Source: Trochalopteron elliotii
Lineage: Eukaryota > Chordata > Aves > Passeriformes > Leiothrichidae
DNA length: 64,000 bases
Reading direction: 5' to 3'
NCBI GenBank assembly: GCA_024734555.1
Contig: JANPWX010000126.1
Location: forward strand, 2,570,441 to 2,634,440
Made by a program: the position numbers and the translations under genes. The notes under the pieces are model-generated. The model had not been told where the DNA came from, did no database searches, and worked only from the letters and a program-made list of their open reading frames with translations. Shown here piece by piece: positions 12,504-23,941 of the stretch. Within the stretch, counting starts at the first letter, position 1. The number at the start of each line of letters is the position of its first letter.

Positions 12504-15500
12504 CAGGTCCTCTAATACCAATCCTCCCCTGACCAGTCTGGAAAACCAGTATCTAAGTTTTACTGTTCCTTTGAATTCAGTATACTCCCTTGGACTGGCA
12601 CTGCAAGTGAATTTGGTCTCTTGCTAGTCCATGTCTTTCAGTGCTCCCTATCAGCCTTGTTGCATGCGAGGAATCTGACAATAATGGTCATCACCTGCTT
12701 TGAGATATCATGAGAACTCTTAAGCATTGGTATTGGTTTCATGTCTGATCTCTTGTAGGACAACGAGCTGAATTTGGGACTAAGCTCTCCAGACAAGTTT
12801 GGAAACCTTACATCTTGTTCAGTGTGGGTGGAAAATGGGGATAGGTTAGTGGGCTGAGTGGCAGACCTGAGGAAGAGAGAATTGAGTAAGTCTTGGCTGT
12901 CTTCCAAGAGAGGAAACAGAGCAAAGTGTCCCAGGAGCCAATTGTTGCTCCTCTGGAGGAGAGGCAGGAGCCCAGAGCAAGGTGATCAAGTAATGCTTCT
13001 TACTGTGAGTCTGGAGAAGCAGGGAAGAGAAGTTGTATGATAAAACTAGAAAAGAGAAGCTGGGGGTGGAAAGAGAAAAGGAGAGAAAATAAAACTTTTA
13101 TTTTCTATAGAGGGTATGAAGAAGGAAAGAAAGAGAAACTAAACTGAAGACTTTGGTGTGCTTTATAGGGTAAGAAATAATCTACCATAAGCCCAGATAA
13201 AGAAAATTATATTTGAAATACTGGTAGAAGACTGTGCTTTAACATGTTGGCATGATGCACTTTATTATCTTCTGCTGATCTCTCAAAAGTAAAAAATTAC
13301 TTTGAGAAGAGTTTAAAATTGCAAACAAGAGAGACAATCTTGCTGGCAAAAAGGGGGTGAAAAAGTAGGTGGGAAGCTGGTTGAATGTGTCAACCACAAA
13401 AGCGGTGAGATATGGTTGTAGAGAATGCAGGTTTTAAAACACAAGGAAATCGTGCAGAGATATTTCTCACACTGACTCGTAAATAGCATCTTTGGGTGTG
13501 CATCATTGCCAAATTTACCCTTGTTACAGGGGCAACTGTACAGTAAGTTCCCACCAAAGCCATACACCATCTGTTTGAATTACTTAGAGGAAAGGTTTGT
13601 CTCCTTATTCCCCTTCTATTAGATGTGACAGATTAATGTCTTTGAGGGCAGATCACTGTTAGGCTAAATCTTTCTCTGGTTATGATTCCTTATAACTATA
13701 AAACAGTCACAAGGTTATGGGGTTTAAAAAGAGAGGTTTATTGCAGTTTCCAACACTGAAACTACAGGCTAAGTGTCTCTCCTTTTCCTTTTTTTTCAAG
13801 AGTAAATCAAATCCATCCATACACACACTGCCTTCTCTCAGATATACAGACCTGGGGGAAGAACACACACTACAACAGCTGCATTATAGAGTCGACAGGA
13901 AAACTACTAAAATAGCTTTCTGTGAATGCATACTAATCTTCCCTCTGAGTCCTCCCCTCTTGTTTTAAAAACTGGTTGCTGAGCATGAGTTGGTGACACC
14001 CCTAATGTTTGGGGCAGAACTCAGAGCCTTCAGCAGCTCCACCAGCAGTTGTTTCTACCCAACTCTCATAAAAGCTGTGCCTTGGCTTGAAGCAGCGAGG
14101 TATCGACCGTTCAGACATCTGTTGCAAAGCCCCTGGTTCAATACTTGTCAGACTCTAAACTAGTCGTTAAACTCGGCTGATGAACTAAATCCTACAGTCC
14201 TCAGGTCATGCCAGGAGCTGTGCAGGAGGCAGAAGGGTGCTGATATTGCTATAATTTAAGTTCTCTGCTGAGGAAGTTTGTGCAGGAGTGAGATTTGTTC
14301 ATGGTATTATTTTTAAGCCAGTTTGTGAGAATGCTGCTGTGGTCAGTGGGAGACTGATCTGAATTTTCCTTGGAGTGACTTTTTCAGGGAACAGTGGAGT
14401 TTCTTTAAAATGGAAACATTGTGGTTTTTGTCCTAGAAAAGCCCAATGCTAGATTTCTGATCACCTGTAAAATTAATAAACTAGCTTTTACCAGAAATGT
14501 TACATTGACCTGTCTATGCTGCCTGAATGGGAATACCTCTTTGTTTTGCTTTTCTTTAACTGATCTAAAAGACTTCACTTGGGATTGGTTCAAAACATTG
14601 CATTGGATTCCAGGTCATCCTTGACTGCTCAGAGAACTGTTGACTGAGGTACCTATTCTGCTGGACTCCAAGAGCCCTGGCCTTCCCATATGGCAGCACA
14701 GGTGTCCCAGGGGCCATGCTGTGCCACAGGAGACCCCAGTGTGTGCTTTGGGAACTGCCTTCCAGCACGGGAATCTCACCCAGAAGTGGGGCCAGGGTTA
14801 CCAGGCTGCCAAGCTGCAGTGACTGAGGCAGTGCAACACTGTGGGAAGAAAAGAAGTTCAACATTGCACTGACTCAGAACCAAATTTCTCAGGTCAGGTC
14901 ACCAAACCAAAATGAACTAACCTTGGTTTCAGTAATGTAAAATATTCCATTTCAAATGACACAAAATGCACTGGTGTTAACAAATAGGTTTCCTTTTTAT
15001 GTTGTTTCTTTCTTTTTAAACTTGTGAACTTCCGTTCTACATAGTCTCTAATTTCAGTTTTTCTGCCTGAATTGGGATGAGAGCAAATGTTGAAATACTG
15101 GAATTTCTTCCTTTCTGGGGAGGAGGCTGGTGAGTAAGAGCAACCAGTTTCAGGGTTGGGACAGCTGATTCTGAAGCCCTGTACACTGGGGCAGAGCAGG
15201 CGATGGAGGGGCAGATAGGCCGTGGAGGGGAGGGGAACACACTGGCAGAAGGAGGGAAGTAGGAGACAGGAATGAGAAACAGCAATGAGGGATAGAACAA
15301 AAGATAAAGAGGAGAGAGCAGAAGTTTCTACTTGGCTCCCTGGGCTGTAGAACAGCTCTGTTCTTGTGCTATGACACTGCTGGCTGTGCGTGGCTGAGTG
15401 TCCAGGAGATGTGTGGGAAGGTCTCACACAGAGAGCTCCTGTCCCAGAGCCAAGGAGGAGCTCCTTGGAGAGGTCAGGGGCTGGGGAGTCACACCAGTGC

Positions 15501-16128
15501 AGGACCAGGCAGTGCTGCAGGGTTTCACTTCTGCTCACAGAGCAGTTGGGTCCTTCTGTGCAAATGCAACAGGGGCTGAATGCAGGATCAAAAGCTGAGC
15601 ACTTCTGAGTTCTCATCCTGGCTCTGAGCAGGGCACTGTAGCCCTTGTGAGTTACACTCTCTGCCACTGAGGCTTTTTCTGCCAAGTGGAAAGCACAGGA
15701 ATACTTTTCTCTGGTGGGACTGGGAAGGAGCACTAGTGACTGTTGCTAACACTGCAGGGTGTTTATTATGCTGATGCTTTTATTATTTAGCAAGTTTCTT
15801 GACTTTTAAAAATAAATATACCGAATTGATACACTCCATCCATCAGCAGTGCCCTCGAGGAATGAGTAGCTAATTAGAGAGCAGGACTTGTGAAAAGACA
15901 AACCTGGGTTATGCACAGAACAGGTTTCTCCAGTATTTATTGCCTACATTACTGGCCAAGCTTCCTTGTAAGTAATAGTCAAATAATCAGCCTGGGTCCT
16001 TTTGTGAATGGCTTGAGTCTGTGTGGTCCCTCCTTTGTTAGAGCAACTCATGGCTTCTGAAAGCTTCTGCACCCCCTGTTCTGAACAGCAGAGCCTGGTG
16101 GCACCAGCTGCTTCTGCCTGGAACAAAC

Positions 16129-16136
16129 ATTTGCAT
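16129..16136 (-). promoter_or_regulatory. octamer (POU factor) consensus
   Basis: ATTTGCAT, the reverse complement of the ATGCAAAT octamer bound by POU2F and related factors, lies in presumed intron. An eight-base match is expected about once per 30 kb on two strands, so this is weak evidence by itself. Confidence 0.2.
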
Positions 16137-17630
16137 GTGACATTAAAAAGAAAAAAGCTAGTTTCAAAATGTATTTTCTTTCCCTTATACCCTAATTTTT
16201 CAGCCCTAGTTCAAACTCTGGAAATATTTAAAAGATTAATATATTTAGCTTTTGCTACAAGCATCTTTTAAACAAGTAAAGCTTGAAGAGGAAAGAGAAA
16301 TCTTTCCTTCAGAAATAAAACAGCAGCCAGTGTTTGGAAATATTTTAACAATAGACCATATGGGAGTCTCAAACTATTAAGCTTTATTATTCAGAAGGCG
16401 GAAAATGTGGTTTGATATTCAATTGATATACAGCATAAATGAGAGCCGCAAACTCGGCTCCCTTGAGCTGGGATTCAGATGTTCTCTTGAATATAATAAC
16501 CAATGCTTTGGCCTAGTTCCACAGAATGCATCCAGCCTGCTGATCACGAGCCAAGAAACTGTAGGCTTTTTTTCCCCTTCCCCTCTCTTCTCCAAAGTAC
16601 TTTCCTCTCCTGCCAGCATGAGCTTTTGGCCTGAATATAAATCTCCTGATACTGGATGTGTATAGAAAGTGGGGAGGATGCTAATGGTGCACAGCAGTGG
16701 AGTTGTGTGTGTGCATGTGTGTGTTTGTTTTTCTTCTGCTTTCATGATAAGGTTTTCCCCTTGCAATGTGCTCCTAGGGGATTACACTGGTCATCCTAGG
16801 TGGGAGCTTCTTTGTTCATGTTTCACTGTTCATTTCTTAGAGCTGCAGGAGCAGGTGAACATCTTTCGGGGTTACTGTGAAGTGCTGCCAGAGACCATGA
16901 GAGTGTGGAATTTATTGGAGGAAGAGACTGGAAGTTGTTTCAGTTTCTTTTCTTTTTTTTTTTTCCCTCCTGGTTTGATTTGCATATATTTATATTTGTC
17001 CTAACCCCTTTCTATCATGTCTCTCTTAACTTTCCCTCCCATGGGGAAAACAACTCATAAAAGCTGCTTATAAAATATTACATACACAGACTAAGATTGC
17101 CTGTATGCAAAAGGAAGCTGAAAGATTGACACTGTGATCAAGTTATGGCAGACAGGATCACCCATTTTTTGACACAGGATCCTTTTGACACCAAAGTCCT
17201 CAGCTGTGTTGGGTCCTATCTTTTCTATCCTCTCAGGATCTCAGGATGTGGTTTGTGATTTCCCCTGAGATAGGCAGGAGACACCAGCATTAAGATATCT
17301 TGCATTTTTCTCTAGAAGTATGGTGAGCCCAAGAAAAAAGACTCCCACTTTACGTGTGAGTCCAGGAATGCCTCTTATGTAGAACACTGGAGAGAATATA
17401 AATTATGCATGCTGAATGTGAAGTTTAGTTTTGGCTTCTGTCTTTTTCTCCATTTCTCTTTTCAGTTGTTCATGATAGCTTAAATTTTCCGTGTTTTTGT
17501 CTCAACCCACACTCAAATTTTTTCCTTTGGGGAAAACTGGAGCAAAATCAATTTTAGTGCAATTTTTCAAGCCTCCTTGACTTGCACTTACATCTGTTTG
17601 GTGTGGGGGAGTGGAATTTTATCATAAAAC

Positions 17631-17700
17631 ATTTGATTTATTTAATGTATTCAATAAGCATCGAAGATGTGCCAGGTACTTTCTCAGCCCTTTTGGATGA
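17631..17700 (-). mobile_element. possible ancient MIR-like SINE relic (3' portion)
   Basis: Sequence around ATTCAATAAGCAT followed by GATGTGCCAGGTACT resembles the reverse complement of the 3' part of amniote MIR/L2-type elements, which carry a typical TGTGCCAGGCACT core. The match is from memory of the consensus and is diverged. A profile search (Dfam) would decide. Confidence 0.3.
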
Positions 17701-20700
17701 GAAATCTTGCAAGCTAAGAACTTAATAAACAAAGAAGTTCCAGAACTCAAAATTTCCCTGCTGTTAAGGTCTCCATATATCTAAAGAATAAACCAAGTTT
17801 GAACAAAGCAGATTGTAAGATTTGTAAAGTACAAAGTGTCACAGGCAGTACTGATGACATCTCTGATTGAAACAACTATTTTTTAAAACGTATTTCCATA
17901 TCCTACTATCTGCCCAACTTAAACTCAGATGAGATGTACCCATGCAGCAGTTCTACTTTCATTGCAACTGTGAGTCTGTTTCTGTTGGTGAAGCTGCTGT
18001 TATGTGTGTGTGATGCTGTACCAAGGGCTCATCTAAACAGGGTCATTGACTGAGACCAAGGTAAATTACACATTGAACGGAAGAGCTATTCTCAGTTAAC
18101 TTCATCATCCTAATGAAGAGGCAGTTTGGAATAGTTAATAAAGAATAGCTGTTCTGGAGTAATCCCTTTTTAAGACAAACCCTCACTGTTTCTATAATTG
18201 CATTCCAGGAAGCTATTCTGTTCTGAATCAGCATGGGATAGAGTGCCTAGACGACGTTCAGACCAAGCACAGCTAGCGGTGAGTGGGCAATACACACCGG
18301 GATGCCCCATTGAAACCATTCCAAGTGAGCAGCAGAGTAGCCAAACTGGTTGCCTGTACATCTCTCTAAAAGGCAACTGAAAGTAAATATGAAAATCAAG
18401 GTACAAAGGCCTCTGTCCTAGCAGGGATGAAGTCTGAGCTGTTACTGTCTGAGCATTAGCCTGATGTTACGGACAGAATACATGTCTCAACCCGTAACTG
18501 ATCACAATTTGATTAAATGTTGGGGTGTGGAAAGGACTTGTGTGCTTTTTCCCAATGTGTATATTTACATCATTATGTGGGAGCAATCAATTTATCAAAC
18601 CCATCTGATTATTCAATGGCGGGGAAAGACAGCTGGTTGGAAGAAAATGTGTATTATTTTTAAGGTGGATAAAAAATCGGTTTAAAAGAAATTCACACAA
18701 TCCTTTTCTTTTGAGGAGAACCTACACTAACAAACTAATCAAGGAAAGGGAAATTCAGTAATTTATAATTGCCAATAATTTAAAATGCCATGAAAATTTG
18801 CCTGCAGCATAAAATTTTGTGCTTGTCCTTGCCAAGGAGGATGGGCTGGAGCAGAGGTGGTGCTCTTGTGCTTCAGTACACTGTAGTTGTGATATAGCTG
18901 CTGTTAATTCATAGTTCTCTTGACTTTTGGAATTCATCCCTTCCCTTAAAAGGGAAGGTGGCAGCCTGGAGTGGAGAAGCTCCAACTGCAGCCCTCTGGA
19001 TGCTAATCCACCCTGACTTTCTTAAGCCTCCTACTTAAATAATTATCTTAATGAATCACCATTGCTGCTATCTTCAGTGCTACACAGGAACATGCAAATT
19101 TTAAACCGCCTGGGGGAAAGCCCTTTTTGTCTGTAAAGTGCTCTGATACTTGCATTTAGATGTTGCCATGATAGGTACCTTGGATACTACTTTCTGCCTA
19201 ACCCCGTGGATAGATCCTGGGGTGTAGTTCTCCCCAGGGCAGCTCTGGGCTTCCTGAGAAGGGATGGATGTGATGATTCTGCTACTGACTGGGAGCATCA
19301 GCTTGAGCTCAGGCAGCTGAAGCCAGATCACTCCACCATTGTCCTGCAGCTGAGGGCCTCTTGCCTGTGCATTCCTGTAGCTGCAGAATGACAAGGAGAT
19401 AGGGGAGTGAGGATGGGGGTCCCTCCTTAGCTCTGCAATTGCCATTTTCACTTTGGGCAAATTTCTTCATCTCTTGAATTTTTTTTTTTTTAAATAAGCC
19501 ATGCAAATGTTTGTGAATCAACTAAATTTTTTCCCAAGTAGGTATCAAGGAATTTGATACAATAGGAAAATTATCAGCTTGCTAGAAAAACATTTGTTTG
19601 AGGAAAAACTGAACATAGTGAAGCCACTGCAAACTGTCTCCAAGACTTTCAATATTTTGTTGTCCAAATTTTTCCTTGATGATTCAACTTGGCTACATAT
19701 TGAGCTCTGCCCACTTCAGCTGTCCCAGCTGATCATTTGAGAAATCTTTATTTGTAAATGGTGGATATAGAGAGAGAGCCATGTGTGTTTCAAATGGCAT
19801 ATCTTTGTGGTTATTTACAACATGTATTGAAAGATTTGATTCCTTTATTCATTAAACCAAGAGGTGCAGAAGCTGTTTCATGCAAATGCCCTAGATGATA
19901 AGAAGTACCTTCTCAAATTGCAAAGTCAGTTCATCCCTTGTCCCTTTTCTGAGGCTTAGAAGTAGACTCCATTCCCTTACTATGGGTGACCTTTCCTCAC
20001 TAGTAGTAGTTCTGCTTCTGGAGCAATGGCAGGATAAATGTGGAAGATACCAGGTGAACAGGGATCCTTTAGTTTCAATTAGGAGAGGACCTTATTAACA
20101 GAACTGAGCTTAAATGCATTTTCTGTGATAACATTATCAGTTGTCAATTCCTGCTGGGAGAGTTATGCCCACAAGAGGTCAGAACATTTATCTCAAGGAG
20201 GGCATCCTCATTCCCTCATTCTTCTCAGTCAGATCTTCTCTGAAACAAGTTCAACTGGAGCTGGATACTTTGATGCTAGGAAGAATGCAGCTTCTCAGTT
20301 GGTTACCAAAGAAAGGAGATGTGAACCAACAGTACATGTTTTGTAGCTCAAAGCCTTGACAGGTGTCCATGTGTAAGGCAGGAGATAGGATCTGCTTCCT
20401 CACCTGTTTGTGCACTCCTTTCTGGAGAACAGCAAAGAACTAGTTCTGTGACTCAAGTGGCTCAAACTTTTTTCCCTGCATGGTGGGGCTCTGAACAGAC
20501 TGCCACTTTCTTGTCATAGTGTTTATGGCACTCTTTGCAAACTGGTTTACAGTGATAACTTTTCTATTATCTATCTGCTTATTGTGAGCAGGCTGTTGTG
20601 TTCTCTGTGTTCAAGCTCCTGGCTGGTTCTGATCCCTCATGGGGTGGCATCATTTTACAATACAAGGGGTAAATTAACTGGGGAACCATCTATTAGATTC

Positions 20701-22539
20701 AGTACCATGAGAAGTGTCAGAGTGGAGATTTCAGAAGAAATGTCAGAAGGGAGTTGTACACGTGTGTATAAATGTGTGTGTATATTTCAAAAGAGAGAAT
20801 AGAGGTGACTGACATCTGAAGCTGAAAGCAAAACTTAAACACAACTTTTTCTCATTCCAGTCTTGGAAGGTCATGGTGATGGGTGTGGGCAGGTCTCTGG
20901 CTGACTTTCTGAATTGCCTTTATGTCAGAACTCCAACAAGGGATTTGGTGCAATTTCTCATCCTATTGAGTAAAAGCCATGTTCTATCCCACATAGTTTC
21001 CTTAGGAAAATGAAGAAAAGTGATTCTTCTTCCCAGATCTTAACACACCCAGTGTATTATTGTAGGCACTGTGTGCAAAATATTCAGTAAATGAAATATG
21101 CAAAAGGAATGTTTCGATATGCTGGATTACTTTATTCCCCCAGCTTTTTCACACTGTCTTATGCTCGTGGATAGTTGTAGATTTTTGTCAGTGTACAAAG
21201 GTTGTTATTTCTATAGTTTCCTCATTCAAATTCAGAGGTTTGTGACTATGGAAGTAAAATATGTCTGTGCTATTATTTTATTAATCTGTCTTGAGCTACT
21301 TTTGTTAACTGTGCGCTCATAAGAGTCTGTGTTTGCTCAAATTACCTGCTCGGTTTTCTGGTCAGGTATGCTGAGATTCAGTATTTCACTTTATAACTTT
21401 GGTGTTTGTTATTTTTCTCCTGATGTGTTACAACTGCCTGCCAGAAATTCTGAAACTGTGGTCAAACAAACTGCTCTGATGTTTCCTCCCTGTGTTTGCT
21501 AATTCAGCAGCACTTGAGCTGCTTATAAGAAGCACAGAGAAACCACAGCTGAGGACTGTGAATGGCAGTGCTGCGTGAACAAGTGATGCACACAGCACTA
21601 CACAGGTAGAGGGGTTTTAATCTGCAAGCATATCTGTCATTAATTTTAAGGCCTTTAGGAACCTCAGTGGTAGCTGAGCTAAGAGAGGGGAGATAAGCCA
21701 AGCAATTATATGGAGCAGCTCTGTTTGGTGAAGCACATCTTTTGGGATTAGCAGGGGCTCATGAGGCAGGGTAGTGATTTGTGCATCACACTGCCAAGTC
21801 TGGCTGATCCTTCAGGACAGTCACTGCTATGTGGGGCCTCCTGGGAAATTCTGAAGACTGGGATATTGGCTGGGACAAGACTGAGAAAGTTTCCTTGTCA
21901 GTAAATATTTTAATGCAACAATCCTCCCCAGTGCTTACTGGGGAGAACCACATCTTTTCTGCTTCTCTGCTCTGTGGACCTTCTTGCTGGGTGTACAGGT
22001 GAAAGAAAGCAGCCATGAACTTTGAGTGGCTGCAAACTGCTGTGCTTTTGGGAAGACTTGGAAAAATGGCAGGGATTTGAAAGCTGGGATTTTGACTGAC
22101 TTGAATTGGGTAAAAAATTTGAAAGAACTGAGGCAGCAGTTGTTGGGAGAAGAACTGTCTGCTGTTACCTCAGCAGACTACTTAAGAGCACTCTGAAGTG
22201 AGTCCCCAGAAAGTTCTTGTGGAGAGACGAATGGGCAGCTGGGAGGAAATGCTGTACTCCCTGAAGAAACAACAAACTCTGGATGTTTACCCATGCTGGT
22301 AAACCAAACAGAAACCATCAGTGTGCTGCTGGGTAAATCTATGGTGTGCCAGTGTCTTAGGCACAGTGCAGTTCTAATCAAGCAGGGAAGGTCCAGAGAA
22401 AAGTCAGTCCCTGTGATTTCTCTTGGCCATAGAGAAGAGGTGACTTATTACAGAAATTGCAGATGCCTTGAATTGTCATGAATGGAAGGGGAGTAGGGAG
22501 TGATCCTTCACAGTTCCTGTGTTTGCTAAATTGATTCAG

Positions 22540-22720
22540 AGCAGGCAAAGAGGAGGCACTCTGTCAAGCAGCAGTTACCACGTGAAACTCATTGCCACAG
22601 GGTGTTATGGATAGCAGAAGTCTAAACAGATTGAAAAATCGATGAAGGGCAGATAAGTTCTTATTAAAAGTGATGGCCTGGATGCAGCCTCTGGATCAGG
22701 AGATCTTTAACAATTGCACA
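22540..22720 (+). mobile_element. diverged CR1/L3-type LINE relic
   Basis: The phrases AACTCATTGCCACAGGGTGT, GATGGCCTGGATGCAGCC and TCTGGATCAGGAGAT match the order and wording of the 3' region of old amniote CR1/L3 LINEs, where a 'TTGCCACAGGATGTTGTGG' block precedes a 'GGTCTGGATGCAACCTCTGG' block. The copy is truncated at both ends and heavily diverged, so it is probably much older than the CR1 at 32.8 kb. It encodes nothing. Confidence 0.6.
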
Positions 22721-23906
22721 GGGTGGAAGAAGGAAAAAGACTGCCTGTATTCTATGTCATTGCTTTTCCTCCCTCTCTGCCATTCCTCACTTTTTTTCTT
22801 TTTGGCCCTATTTTGGCTACTGCTGAAGAATAGAGAGATAGACCTTTGCTCTTAAAACATGGCTATTTTTATAGTTCAAAACTAGAAAGGAAACCAGCTA
22901 CCCTGCAGTGCAGGGAACTAATTTTGCCTTGCAGCCCACAGGTAATGTAAAGCACACTGAAATTAAGAGAATTAGGAGTCAAATGCCTAAAAATGTATAT
23001 GTGTTATAAAATGCCTCTGTAGCTGGCATCTTTTTTAAAATTCAGAGTTAACAGGAAGCTGAGCTTGTTAACGAAGTGACTGCAATGTTTCCAGTTACTT
23101 TTTTGCACTTTCTGCTCTCGGTGCTACAGTCACTGATAATTCACCTAATGACCTAACTTGGGCTCTTTTAACTCGAGTCGCAGTGACACCTTGGGTTGGA
23201 AGCTGAGGATGGCTGCCCTCCACAGAAAGGACTGGGGAGCACAGCAGGGAGGGAGGAGGCAGAAAATTGAGAAGGAGGCTGAAGAAAAGATACTAAAATC
23301 CCTTGTATATGCACAAAAGCAGGAAAGTGTAACACAGAGGAGGCTTGTAGCCGTGACTGCAGCAGCAACAGTCGGTTGATATTTGGGAGGTGGAAAAATC
23401 AGTTTTACATTTTGCTAGACGACTGTACTGTAATACAGCAGTGCCTCCTGGCAGAGAAAGCAATGTAATGTAAAGCAATACCGCGTGGAAGAGCAGTTGG
23501 AGAGCTGTCAGAAGCTGAGTAGCTTGGAATGCTTCCACATGAACCTGGGAGCAGCGAGCTCGCTGCAGCGTGGCATTCCCCTGCCCCAGGAGGACAGCGC
23601 CTGCAGCGCAGGCGTCATCGGTACCCTCCAGCACGGCCCCGCTCTCTGCAGGAGGCTTTTCCAGGCAAAATAGCAAGAGTTTCTTTCTTTCCTTGGGAGA
23701 TTCGTCTTCCAGCTCACAGAGCCCTTGTGAGTTCACATGCCCGGCAGTCCTGGGGCAGATGAGTTTGTACCTGTCAGCTGTCATCACCTGCCACACAGGA
23801 GTGCTCCAGGGCACAAGGCTGCCAGAGGGGCAGCAAAGGGCAGGAGCTCTCCAGAGTGGGCTGCTGCATCTCTGGATCTGATCTGATGGGCTGATCAAGG
23901 AAGAAA

Positions 23907-23910
<4 letters not shown>

Positions 23911-23938
<28 letters not shown>
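23911..23938 (-). repeat. 28-base poly(T) tract (poly(A) on the minus strand)
   Basis: An uninterrupted run of 28 T. Read on the minus strand it is a poly(A) tail-like tract, with an AATAAA hexamer about 45 bases before it (plus positions 23984-23989). It may be the tail of an antisense retrocopy or simply a homopolymer microsatellite. See the finding on the possible target-site duplication. Confidence 0.9.

Positions 23939-23941
<3 letters not shown>

Larger units (their letters stand above)
7375..22539. other. non-coding DNA, probable intron
   Basis: No recognisable coding exon. The largest open frames, on the minus strand at 11286-11990 and 14894-15733, have no domain I recognise and biased, low-information composition, so they are not called as genes. 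The stretch holds a poly(A) run near 11063-11079, TG-rich simple sequence near 16705-16730, and the palindromic site at 12482-12503. AT-rich sequence around 15780-16500 resembles conserved non-coding DNA in texture, but this cannot be shown without alignment. Confidence 0.6.

Noticed and set aside
23293..23898. 201-codon minus-strand frame
   Set aside because: No recognisable domain, low-complexity Leu/Cys stretches and no splice context.
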